From Rhodanobacter spathiphylli B39 (GTDB lineage: Bacteria > Pseudomonadota > Gammaproteobacteria > Xanthomonadales > Rhodanobacteraceae), in the NCBI RefSeq assembly GCF_000264295.1, contig NZ_AJXT01000005.1, positions 1 to 64,000 of the forward strand: DNA of 64,000 bases. Reading direction: 5' to 3'. A program made the position numbers and the translations under genes. Positions 25,217 to 33,642 of this stretch are shown in pieces (within the stretch, counting starts at the first letter, position 1; the number at the start of each line of letters is the position of its first letter). The notes beneath the pieces were generated by a model. The model was not told the origin of the DNA, did not search any database, and saw only the letters and a list, made by a program, of their open reading frames with translations.

Positions 25217-25813
25217 ATGCGCTACGACACCGAACACAAGCAGAAGACCCGCGAGCTGGTGCTGCAGGCCGCGGCGCGCGCGATCCGCAGCGACGGCCCG
25301 GATCGCGTCGGCGTGGCCGGCGTGATGGCCGAGGCCGGGCTGACCCACGGCGGCTTTTACGCCCACTTCAAGTCCAAGGACGAGCTGGTCGCCGCCGCGA
25401 TCGGGCAGATGTTCGCGCAGGCAAGTGCGCGGCTGGAACACGAAACCGCCGAACGCGACCCGGCCGAAGGGCTGGCGGCCTATGTCGATTTCTATTTGTC
25501 GAAGAAACATCGCGACGCACGGGGCTTCGGCTGCCCGATGGCCGCGCTGGCCTCGGACGTGCCGCGGCTGTCCGGGCCGGCGCGCGAACAGTTCGCGCTC
25601 GGCGTGCAGCAATCCACTGCGAGGTTGGCTGACAAGTTGTCGGCGCTGGGCCATGCCGAACCGGAAGCCGCAGCACGTTCGATGATCGCCGAGCTGATCG
25701 GCGCGCTCTCATTGGCGCGCATCGAGCCGGATGCGAAACGCTCCGACGCGATCCTCGCCGCCTCGCGTGCGCAGCTCAAGCAGCGCTTCGGCATGAAGGC
25801 GTCGCAGCAATGA
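25217..25813 (+). CDS. TetR/AcrR-family repressor of the efflux locus
   Basis: A 198-residue regulator. The N-terminal helix-turn-helix is GVAGVMAEAGLTHGGFYAHFKSKDELVAAA; the rest is the ligand-binding helical domain. ATG 25217 (MRYDTEHKQKTREL) follows GCGAGG. It probably represses the divergent MFS gene and its own operon with the HlyD gene through the palindromes at 25175-25198, and is released by a drug-like ligand. Confidence 0.92.
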   Translation: MRYDTEHKQKTRELVLQAAARAIRSDGPDRVGVAGVMAEAGLTHGGFYAHFKSKDELVAAAIGQMFAQASARLEHETAERDPAEGLAAYVDFYLSKKHRDARGFGCPMAALASDVPRLSGPAREQFALGVQQSTARLADKLSALGHAEPEAAARSMIAELIGALSLARIEPDAKRSDAILAASRAQLKQRFGMKASQQ

Positions 25814-26955
25814 GTGCCGACGGTACCTCGGGCACGCCCGCGACCGCCGCCGCGGCGCTCCCCCGCACACCATGGGCGCGCAAGCCGCTGCTGGTCGGGG
25901 CCGTGGCCCTGGCGATCGCGCTCGCCGGCGCCTGGTGGATCGCCGCGCCCAAGCGCAGCGTGTCCACCGACAACGCCTACCTGCAGGCCGACAGCTCGGT
26001 GGTCGCGCCGAAGGTGCGCGGGCTGGTCGCCGCGGTGCTGGTGCAGCATGACCAGCGCGTGCACCGGGGCGATCCGTTGCTGCGCATCGACGCGGAGGAG
26101 TTCGATGCCCGCGTGGCATCGGCCACGGCGAACCTGCAGAGCGCGCAGGCTGCGGTCGCGGCGGCGAAGGCCGCACTGGTCGCGCTCGACGCGCAGGAAC
26201 GCCTCGCGGGCTCGAACATGCGTGCGGCGCAGACTTCCATCCGCTCGTCCGATGCGCAGCAGAAACAGGCCGAGGCCGACCGTCGACGCTACGACGCACT
26301 GATCGCCAGCGGTGCGGTGTCGCGCAGTGCGGCCGAACAGTTCCGCACGGCGGCGATCACCGCCCAGGCCAATGCGGAACACAGCCGCGCCCAGTTTGCC
26401 GTCAGCCGCGACGCGGCGTCGGTGACCCACGCGAGCCGGCTCGCCCTGCAGGCCGGGCTTGCCCAGGCCGAGGCCGGCGTCGCCACCGCGAAGGCCGCGC
26501 TCGAGCTGGCCCGGCAGGACCAGGCGAACACCTTGATCCGCGCGCCGATCGACGGCGTGGTCGGTGATCGCCAGGTGGAACCGGGCGACTACGTGCAGCC
26601 GGGCTCGCGCCTGCTCACCGTGGTGCCGCTGGACGCGCTGTACGTGATCGCCAACTTCAAGGAAACCCAGACCACCCGCATGGTGGTCGGCCAGGATGTC
26701 AGGGTGGAGGTCGATGCCTTGCCCGGTCAGGCCCTGCACGGCCGCGTCGAGAGTTTCGCGCCAGGTTCCGGCGCGCAGTTCTCGTTGCTGCCGTTCGAGC
26801 CAGGCACCGGCAACTTCACCAAGATCGTGCAGCGGGTGCCGGTGCGCATCCGCTTCGATCCGGGCCAGGCGGCGCTGGCGCGGCTGCGGCCGGGCCTGTC
26901 CAGCACCGTCACCGTGAAGCTGGACGGCTCGCCCTCCATGCAGGCGGCGCGCTGA
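25810..26955 (+). CDS. EmrA/HlyD-type membrane fusion protein
   Basis: A 381-residue periplasmic adaptor. One N-terminal TM (PLLVGAVALAIALAGAWWIA), then biotinyl-lipoyl-like halves around a coiled-coil hairpin (Ala/Gln-rich, about residues 90-235) and the EmrA-type beta-barrel block LIRAPIDGVVGDRQVEPGDYV. Its ATG overlaps the tetR stop (ATGA), so the two are translationally coupled. It should link the MFS pump encoded on the other strand to an outer-membrane channel. Confidence 0.92.
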   Translation: MSADGTSGTPATAAAALPRTPWARKPLLVGAVALAIALAGAWWIAAPKRSVSTDNAYLQADSSVVAPKVRGLVAAVLVQHDQRVHRGDPLLRIDAEEFDARVASATANLQSAQAAVAAAKAALVALDAQERLAGSNMRAAQTSIRSSDAQQKQAEADRRRYDALIASGAVSRSAAEQFRTAAITAQANAEHSRAQFAVSRDAASVTHASRLALQAGLAQAEAGVATAKAALELARQDQANTLIRAPIDGVVGDRQVEPGDYVQPGSRLLTVVPLDALYVIANFKETQTTRMVVGQDVRVEVDALPGQALHGRVESFAPGSGAQFSLLPFEPGTGNFTKIVQRVPVRIRFDPGQAALARLRPGLSSTVTVKLDGSPSMQAAR

Positions 26956-27048
26956 GCAGGCGCAACACCGTCATCGCCCGCAAGAAACGGATGGGCCGCG
27001 CGCATCGCGGCCAGCAAAGTCTCCTTCCCACACTCCGAGGTCCGATCC

Positions 27049-27756
27049 ATGAAAATCCAGAACAGTACCGCTTTCGTCACGGGCGCCAATCGTGGCCTCG
27101 GGCTGGCTTATGCCAAGGCCCTGCTGGCCGCCGGCGCGCGCAAGGTCTACGCCGGCGCGCGCGATCCCTCGACCGTGCCTTCGCTGGAGGGCCTGGTGCC
27201 GGTGCGACTCGACGTCAACAACCCCGCCGACATCGCCGCGGCCGCCGCGCAGTGTGGCGACGTCGACCTGCTGATCAACAACGCCGGCGTCATCGGCGGC
27301 GACAGCCTGCTCGGCGACAACGGCGTGGAGGCATTGCGCGCCGTGATGGAAACCAACCTCTATGGCGTGTTTGCGGTGAGCCGCGCGTTCGCGCCGGTGC
27401 TGGGCCGCAACGGCGGTGGCGCGCTGGTCAACATGCTGTCCGCCCTGAGCTGGGCCAGCCTGCCGGGCACCGGGGACTACTCCGTCTCCAAGGCCGCCGC
27501 GTGGGCGCTCACCAACGGCTTGCGCAACGAGCTGCGCGGGCAGGGCACCCAGGTCGTCGCGGTGCATGCCGGCTACATCGACACCGACATGGTGAAGACC
27601 GTCGAGGCGCCGAAGTCGAAGCCGGAGGACATTGCGCAGGCAGTGCTGGCCGGCATCGAGGCAGGCGCTTCGGAAGTGCTGGCGGACGACACCGCGCGCT
27701 ACGTCAAGGCCGGCTTCGGTGCGACGCCGTCGGCGTATCTGGGCAGCGCCGGCTGA
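27049..27756 (+). CDS. Short-chain dehydrogenase/reductase
   Basis: A 235-residue Rossmann-fold oxidoreductase. TGANRGLG is the nucleotide-binding loop, NNAG the structural motif, YSVSK the catalytic Tyr-x3-Lys, with an upstream Ser in NMLSALSW. Substrate is not readable. It lies 93 bases after the HlyD gene and may belong to the efflux operon. Its stop codon abuts the stop of the convergent tamB with no gap. Confidence 0.9.
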   Translation: MKIQNSTAFVTGANRGLGLAYAKALLAAGARKVYAGARDPSTVPSLEGLVPVRLDVNNPADIAAAAAQCGDVDLLINNAGVIGGDSLLGDNGVEALRAVMETNLYGVFAVSRAFAPVLGRNGGGALVNMLSALSWASLPGTGDYSVSKAAAWALTNGLRNELRGQGTQVVAVHAGYIDTDMVKTVEAPKSKPEDIAQAVLAGIEAGASEVLADDTARYVKAGFGATPSAYLGSAG

Positions 27757-30700
27757 TCATCTCTCGATGCGGTAGTTGAGGCTGGCGCGGCTGAATTCGG
27801 TGGCCTGCTGGGCCTCGAAGTTCCAGCGCCGGCTGAGCCGGTAGCGCAGGGTGATCACTTCGCCGGGTTCGAACAGCCCCACGCCGTAGCTGAGGTACAG
27901 CCGCGGCGACAGGTACTTGCCCACGGTGAACGCGGAGCTGCCGCCCAGTGCCTCGTTGCTGGACACGCCGATGTCGTCGACGCCCAGTTTCGAGCCGATG
28001 CTCTTGGCCAGCAGGTCGCCGGTGGCCGAGCCCAGCGCCTGGGCGGCGGCGCCGACCATGTCGCCTTCGCCGCCCTTGACCTGCGACAGCGGCTTGCCGG
28101 TGACCAGGTAGGACAGCGCATCGGACTGCTCCATCACCGGGTTGGAGAACACGGTGAGGATCGGCCGCTGCGCGGTGCCCGACACCAGCAGGCCGACCTC
28201 CTGGCCTTCGTCGATGGTGGCGTTCGGGTTGAGCTTGCGCACCGCGCGGATGTTCAGGCCCGGATTGTCGATCGGCGTGCTGGCGAACAGCAGCTGGCCG
28301 TGCTGGATGGCGAGATCCTGGCCATAGGCGCGATAGGTGCCGTTCACCGCGATCTGGCCCTGGCCGGTGGTGGCCCGGCCGGGGCGATCGATCACCGTGA
28401 GCACGCCGGTCACGGTGCCGTTCAGTCCCATGCCTACCACGTGGGTCCTGCGGCCGAGGTCGACCTTGACCACCGCGCTGAGCGGCAGTTTGCTGGCGGC
28501 CTCCTGCTGTTGCTTCTCGTCGACCACGAGCACGTCGGGCGAGGCCTGGGTCGCGCCGGCGCCGGGCAATTTCTCTGCATTGATGTCGGCGCTGTCGATG
28601 GCCAGCGAACCACCGAGTTCGATGCCGCCGGCGTCCTGCTTCAGGGTGAGGTCGGGCGAAATCACGGCTCTGGCTGCGGGGATGTCGACCGCGGTGAACT
28701 GGCTGCCCTTGAGGCTCAACGAGGTTTGCGCCCCTTCGCCGAGCCCGGCGCTGCCGTTGATCGCCACGCTGCCCTTGCCCGACTTCACGCTGCCCCGGAT
28801 CAGGAACTGGCGGGCGTCGCTGGTGCTGACCACCAGCTGGCCTTCGCTCAGCTTGAGTCCCGCCGACGGCAACTCCGCGGCGAGGTCCGTCACGTCGGCC
28901 TGGCCGAGGACGGCCGGCTGCTTCAGCGTGCCGCCGAAGCGGAAATTCCCGCTGGCGCTGCCCTTGACCCCGGCCACTTCGCTGCTGAACAACTCGATGA
29001 AGGCGAGGTTGTCGAGGCGCAGGTCGAGCTGGCCACCCAGCGCCTGCTGCGCGCCAGTGATGGTGAGCTGGCCGTCCAGACGGCCGCCGTCATCGAGTCC
29101 CGCGTGGGCCTCGATCCGTTGTCCGCCCGGTGCGAGTGCCGCGTCCAGACGCAACTGGCTGTAATGCAGCAACGGCTCGTCGGTGCGGTCGGTGTAGCTG
29201 ATGGTGCCTTGCGCGGAATGGATCGACGCGTTGCCGCTGAGCGCGCCCGCCGCGCTGCGCCGCAGCTTGCCGCTGCCTTCCAGGACGCCATCGGCGCGCA
29301 TCGGCAGGTCGGCGTTGCCGGTGGCATCCAGCAGCAGGGCTAGTGGCAGCGCCTGCAGCCGGTAACCGGCGTCGAGGTTGCCGGACTTGTCCTGTTCCGC
29401 GGTCAGGCACAGCTGCGGGTCGCCCGCGCCGAGGCACAGTTCGGACAGGCTCATCGCACCGTCGTCGTAGGCCAGCTGCGACGGCCGCAGCAGCCGCCAT
29501 GGCGGCATGCCCTGCGGTGCCAGGTCCAGCGTGGACAACGTGCCCTTCCATTGCGGGCCTTTCAGCGAACCGCGCAGGTCGAGCCGGCCCGACAGCTGGC
29601 TGCCGCTGGCGTCCAGTTGCAGGCGATGGTCGGACTGGCTGCCCTCGGCCAGCAGGTGCACCTGCTGGAACAGCAGGCCCTGCAGGTAGACGCTGCGGGT
29701 CTGCAGGTCGATCTTGCCGGCGGGATGGCTGATGTCCGGCACGCCCACGATCAGCTGCAAGCTGTCGGCCTTCTGCTGCTGCCATGACAGGGCCTGCCCG
29801 TGCAGCTGGCCGTTGATGCTCAAGCCTGGTGGCCTGCCGGCGATGGTGAAATGGCCGTCCAGACGTCCGCCGGCATCCGGCAGCCAGTCGCCCAGCGAGG
29901 CGACCGCCAGATCCAGCGCGACATCGTTGCTGTTGCCGGGCTTGCCGACCAGGTGAATGCTGCTGCGGCCCGAGGCCAGCTCCAGCTGGCCGTCCACCAC
30001 CTCGTCCGGCGAGAGGTGCAGCTTGCCGCGGCCATTGACGGCGCGCTGGCGCAGCTGGCCGCCCAGCCGGCGAATCTCCAGCGTGGCGTCCGGGCCGCTC
30101 GGCGGCAGGCTGCCGTGGCTGGCGATGTCGAAATCCAGCGCACCGTTCCAGCCGGCGAACAATTGGCCCGGGTCGAGCTGGTCGGCACTGGCTTCGGCCT
30201 GCCAGGCCAGCGTCGGCTGCAGGGTGAGCGTGCCGTTCGCCTGCAGTCCGCCCCGGGCCTGCTTCAACGCCAGCGTGTGCAGGTTGATCCATTGTGGTGT
30301 GCCGTCGAGGTCGAGCGTGAGCGCCGCCAGCTTGCCGGGCGGGCCGATGCGCACGTCGCCGCTGGCGCGGTAGCTGTCGACGCTGCCGCTGGCCTTGAGC
30401 TCGCCCTGGCTGGCCAGTTCCTGGCCGACCAGGGCAGCGGGCAGTTGCAGCTCGTTCCAGCGGATGTCCAGCTCGGCGCCGAGCGGCTTGGCGCCCAGCT
30501 GCACGTTGCCGCTGGCTTCCAGCTTGCCCTTGATCTGCGGCGAGCCCAGCGTGAGCTGATGCAGGGTGAGCACCTGGAAATCGCGGCTGAGCGACGCCCG
30601 CAGCGGCTGCAGCAGGAGCTGATAGTCATTGAGCTCCAGCCGGCCATCGAGCGTGCCGCTGTAGCGATCGCCATGGCCTTGCAGTGCGAGCGCCACGGTC

Positions 30701-31506
30701 TTCAGCGAGCTTTCGCCCAGCACGGGTTGCGGATCGAACCGCGGCGCGTCGAGCTTGCCCGTCCAGGCGTAGTCGCCGCCCTGGGTCAACGCCAGCTGCA
30801 ACCGCAGCGGCGTCGGTGCGGTAAGCCTGACATCCAGCGTGGCCTGTTTGCCGTCGCTGCGCACATCGAGGCTGCCGGCGTATCCGGTGGTGCCGACCTT
30901 CCAGGCGAACGCGGCCTTGCCGTTGCCGTGGTAGGGCGTTCCCAGCACCAGCAGGCCATCCAGGTCGACGTGTCCATCGGGCGCCTGCAGCGCCAGCTGA
31001 CGCACCTCGATGCCCTGGTTGCTCCAGCGGCCGGCAAGGTCGAGCCGGTCGGAGGCGAACACCGGCTTGCCGGCCTGGCTTACCTTGACGCTGCCCACGT
31101 GTGCGCGATCGAAGATGATTTCCAGCGGCGGCTGCAGCGAAAAGCTGCCGCTGCTTTCGGCCTTGTCGGCGGCAGGCGCGGGCAGGCTTGCCTCGACGCC
31201 ATCGGCGTCCAGCGCCAGCACGTGGACGCGCTTGGCCAGCAGCGGCCACAGGCGCAGATCCAGATGCGCCTTGGCCAGCGAAACCACGGTGCCCTTGCCG
31301 TCGTCATAGCGCACGCCGGCGAGATCGAGCGGGCCGATCAGCCGACCCGTGGCCTGGCGCACCTGCAGCGCGCCGTCGGTGGCGCCTTGTGCCCGCGCCA
31401 GCGCGAAGCGCAGGCCCGCGCCGGTGCCGAGCAGCCACCACAACGTCGCCGCCACGACCAGCAGCAGCGCGGCGAATGCGATGGCGATGCGCTTGAACCA
31501 CTTCAT
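27757..31506 (-). CDS. tamB: Translocation and assembly module inner-membrane protein TamB
   Basis: A 1249-residue envelope-spanning protein. MKWFKRIAIAFAALLLVVAATLWWLLG is a signal anchor; the body is a long beta-helical AsmA-like repeat that conducts phospholipids between membranes, and the C-terminal 350 residues (from about 880) are the DUF490/TamB domain ending in RRWNFEAQQATEFSRASLNYRIE. It works with TamA, encoded just upstream on the same strand. The 211 bp between tamA and tamB hold an array of hairpins instead of a gene. Confidence 0.93.
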   Translation of the reverse strand: MKWFKRIAIAFAALLLVVAATLWWLLGTGAGLRFALARAQGATDGALQVRQATGRLIGPLDLAGVRYDDGKGTVVSLAKAHLDLRLWPLLAKRVHVLALDADGVEASLPAPAADKAESSGSFSLQPPLEIIFDRAHVGSVKVSQAGKPVFASDRLDLAGRWSNQGIEVRQLALQAPDGHVDLDGLLVLGTPYHGNGKAAFAWKVGTTGYAGSLDVRSDGKQATLDVRLTAPTPLRLQLALTQGGDYAWTGKLDAPRFDPQPVLGESSLKTVALALQGHGDRYSGTLDGRLELNDYQLLLQPLRASLSRDFQVLTLHQLTLGSPQIKGKLEASGNVQLGAKPLGAELDIRWNELQLPAALVGQELASQGELKASGSVDSYRASGDVRIGPPGKLAALTLDLDGTPQWINLHTLALKQARGGLQANGTLTLQPTLAWQAEASADQLDPGQLFAGWNGALDFDIASHGSLPPSGPDATLEIRRLGGQLRQRAVNGRGKLHLSPDEVVDGQLELASGRSSIHLVGKPGNSNDVALDLAVASLGDWLPDAGGRLDGHFTIAGRPPGLSINGQLHGQALSWQQQKADSLQLIVGVPDISHPAGKIDLQTRSVYLQGLLFQQVHLLAEGSQSDHRLQLDASGSQLSGRLDLRGSLKGPQWKGTLSTLDLAPQGMPPWRLLRPSQLAYDDGAMSLSELCLGAGDPQLCLTAEQDKSGNLDAGYRLQALPLALLLDATGNADLPMRADGVLEGSGKLRRSAAGALSGNASIHSAQGTISYTDRTDEPLLHYSQLRLDAALAPGGQRIEAHAGLDDGGRLDGQLTITGAQQALGGQLDLRLDNLAFIELFSSEVAGVKGSASGNFRFGGTLKQPAVLGQADVTDLAAELPSAGLKLSEGQLVVSTSDARQFLIRGSVKSGKGSVAINGSAGLGEGAQTSLSLKGSQFTAVDIPAARAVISPDLTLKQDAGGIELGGSLAIDSADINAEKLPGAGATQASPDVLVVDEKQQQEAASKLPLSAVVKVDLGRRTHVVGMGLNGTVTGVLTVIDRPGRATTGQGQIAVNGTYRAYGQDLAIQHGQLLFASTPIDNPGLNIRAVRKLNPNATIDEGQEVGLLVSGTAQRPILTVFSNPVMEQSDALSYLVTGKPLSQVKGGEGDMVGAAAQALGSATGDLLAKSIGSKLGVDDIGVSSNEALGGSSAFTVGKYLSPRLYLSYGVGLFEPGEVITLRYRLSRRWNFEAQQATEFSRASLNYRIER

Positions 31507-31575
31507 GAATACGATGCCTTCCGTTTCCTTCGGTTATTGCGTTTTTTACTTCTTGCGATGCCACCTTCTACCCAA

Positions 31576-31688
31576 AGTTGCAAAAGGGCAGTCCTGCCCT
31601 TTTGCAACTCGCCGGGTCCGTTGCACGAACCCGGCTCCGCCGCATCGACCACGGCGTGGTCGATGCGCGTGCGATCCATCCCTGGATC
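31576..31688. repeat. Array of four hairpins between tamA and tamB
   Basis: Four inverted repeats in 113 bp: AGTTGCAAAAGGGCAG/CTGCCCTTTTGCAACT (31576-31609, perfect 16 bp, 2-nt centre), GCCGGGT/ACCCGGC (31611-31635), GCATCGACCACG/CGTGGTCGATGC (31642-31666, 1-nt centre) and GATCCA/TGGATC (31673-31688). The stems are unrelated to each other. No typical U-tract follows on the minus strand, so simple termination is not evident. Confidence 0.8.
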
Positions 31689-31717
31689 GCCTGTGAGCGG
31701 CCGCCTGCGCCAGCCAC

Positions 31718-33490
31718 TCACAAATCCGGTCCGATCACCAGATGCAGCTGGATGCCGTGGGCGCGGTCGTCGTGGATCGGCGTGCCCAGGTCGACGCGGA
31801 TCATGCCCACCGGCGAGCGCCAGCGCAGGCCCAGGCCGGCGCCGATCTTCGGGCGGTAGTCGGTGCCGCGGAACGCGTTGCCGGCGTCGACGAAGGCGGC
31901 CATGCCCCAGTTGCGGGTGAAGTAGTGTTCGACCTCGCTGCTGGCGACCAGCAGGCTGGTGCCGCCGATCACGCGGTCGTCGCTGTTGCGCGGCCCGATC
32001 GACTGGTAGCCGTAACCGCGCACCGAACGGTCGCCGCCGGCGAAGAAACGCAGCTGCGGCGGCAGCGCGGAAAAGTCGTCGGTGTGGGTGATGCCGAAGC
32101 TGCCCCGCAGGATCAGCCGGTTGCGCGATTTCGCGCCGAACGCGCGGATCCACTTCGCGTCGGCGGTGAACTGGCTGAAGCTGGCGTCGGAGAGCAGGCT
32201 GCCGGCGGTGCTGCGCACGGCCATGCCGAGCAGCCAGCCGCGGCGCACGAAGTCGGGGTTGTCGGCCTGCTTGCGGGTCAGCGAGGCCTCGCCGAATACC
32301 AGGGTGCTGCGGCCGTGCTCGATGCCGGGTGCGCTGTCGGGCTCGTTGCCACGCTTGCCCACGGTGAAGGTGCCGGACAGGGCATGCACGCCCACGGTGC
32401 GCGTCCAGCCATGCCACTGGCGGGTCTCGTTGCCGACCAGCTCCAGCGTGCGCGACTGCGAGGTGGCGGTGTTGGCGTCGCGGAAATTGGCGCCGACGTT
32501 GTAGCTGCGCTGGTTGTCGCCCGGCATCGGGATCGAGTACAGCGTGGAGAGTGTCTTCAGCTTCTGCGCCAGCACCAGTTCGTTCTTCCACTTGTGCCCG
32601 CGGCGGTTGACCCAGCGCCGCTCGAGGCCGCCGCGCACGCCGAAGCCGGTGTCGGTGCCGATGAACGGGCCTCCGGTGTAGATCGAGCGCTTTGCCGGCG
32701 CCAGCTGCACGGTGACGTCGACCACGCCATCCTTCGCCTCGTCGATGTCCGGCAACACGTTGACCACCGCGAAGTAGTCGGCCCCGTTCAGGGCCTGCTG
32801 CAAGACCAGCAACTGGTCCTGGGCGAAGTAGTCGCCGGGCTTGAACGGCACGTAGCGGTCGAGGAAGCCGTCGTTGAACTGCGAACCCTCGAAGTGCACC
32901 CGGCCGTAGCGGAAGCGCGGGCCCGCATCCCATGCCAGCCTGATCGCCGCGCTGTGGTTGGCGCGGTTCACCTCGACGCGATGGGTGACCAGGCGCGCGT
33001 CGAGGAAGCCGTTGGCGGTGAGCTGGGCGCTCAGCGCGTCGCGCGCGTGTTCGTAGGCGCCATGGTCGAGGGTCTGGCCCTTGAGTCGTTCGATCGCGCG
33101 CCGGGCCCGGCGCAGCGGGGCGATCTTCGACGCGGAATCGTCCAGCTGCAGTTCGACGTCGGTGACCTTCACCGGTTCGCCCGGCTTCACGTGCAGGGTC
33201 ACGTGCCAGTCCCTGCCGACCTGCTGCAGCTCGTCGGTGACGGTGGCGTCGTAATAGCCGTAGGGTTGCAGCGCCGCCTTGACCTGGTCGGGCGCGCGTT
33301 CGACCAGGCGCCGGATCTGGGCGTCGCTCACCTCGCGTTTCGCGTATTGCGACAGCTCGACACCGGAAATCGCCGCGGCCTTCAACGGGTCCGCCACGCC
33401 ATCCACCGTCAACTGCACGCCGGCGTGGGCTGCGGTAGCCCACAGCACCAGCGGCAGCAGCAGGCTCAGGCGTCGTGGGGATCGGCGCAT
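31718..33490 (-). CDS. tamA: Autotransporter/phospholipid assembly factor TamA
   Basis: A 590-residue Omp85-family outer-membrane protein. Signal peptide MRRSPRRLSLLLPLVLWATAAHA, three POTRA domains (to about residue 265; for example YGYYDATV, GRVHFEGSQFND) and a 16-strand barrel ending with AGLGLRWRSPVGMIRVDLGTPI, the Omp85 lid-loop/strand signature; VRGYGYQSIGP resembles the VRGF motif. It partners with TamB. Start 33490 is chosen at the signal peptide; the open frame continues upstream through hairpin DNA but is not protein-like. Confidence 0.92.
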   Translation of the reverse strand: MRRSPRRLSLLLPLVLWATAAHAGVQLTVDGVADPLKAAAISGVELSQYAKREVSDAQIRRLVERAPDQVKAALQPYGYYDATVTDELQQVGRDWHVTLHVKPGEPVKVTDVELQLDDSASKIAPLRRARRAIERLKGQTLDHGAYEHARDALSAQLTANGFLDARLVTHRVEVNRANHSAAIRLAWDAGPRFRYGRVHFEGSQFNDGFLDRYVPFKPGDYFAQDQLLVLQQALNGADYFAVVNVLPDIDEAKDGVVDVTVQLAPAKRSIYTGGPFIGTDTGFGVRGGLERRWVNRRGHKWKNELVLAQKLKTLSTLYSIPMPGDNQRSYNVGANFRDANTATSQSRTLELVGNETRQWHGWTRTVGVHALSGTFTVGKRGNEPDSAPGIEHGRSTLVFGEASLTRKQADNPDFVRRGWLLGMAVRSTAGSLLSDASFSQFTADAKWIRAFGAKSRNRLILRGSFGITHTDDFSALPPQLRFFAGGDRSVRGYGYQSIGPRNSDDRVIGGTSLLVASSEVEHYFTRNWGMAAFVDAGNAFRGTDYRPKIGAGLGLRWRSPVGMIRVDLGTPIHDDRAHGIQLHLVIGPDL

Positions 33491-33565
33491 GCGTGGGGTT
33501 CCGTCCTCGATGGCGTGTTCGCGGGGGTGAGGGCAGCTTACCCAAGGAGTTGTTGGCTTCGTATG

Positions 33566-33635
33566 AAGCATGACGGATTTCCTGAGCGCCAGGGCGTCAT
33601 GCTTGATTTGTTGATATCGCCGAGGCGATATCAAC
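33566..33635. repeat. Pair of hairpins between the GH17-GT2 gene and tamA
   Basis: AAGCATGACG/CGTCATGCTT (33566-33604, with an inner CCTG/CAGG) and GTTGATATCGCC/GGCGATATCAAC (33610-33635, perfect 12 bp, 2-nt centre). They lie immediately past the stop of the glucan-synthase gene, and are structurally like the 31576 and 58404 arrays but unrelated in sequence. Confidence 0.75.
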
Positions 33636-33642
33636 GGGCGCA

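Noticed and set aside
31576-31609. A strong rho-independent terminator ending tamA
   Set aside because: The 16-bp stem has a 2-nt centre and no U-tract after it on the minus strand, and three more hairpins precede it. It is recorded as part of a hairpin array instead.
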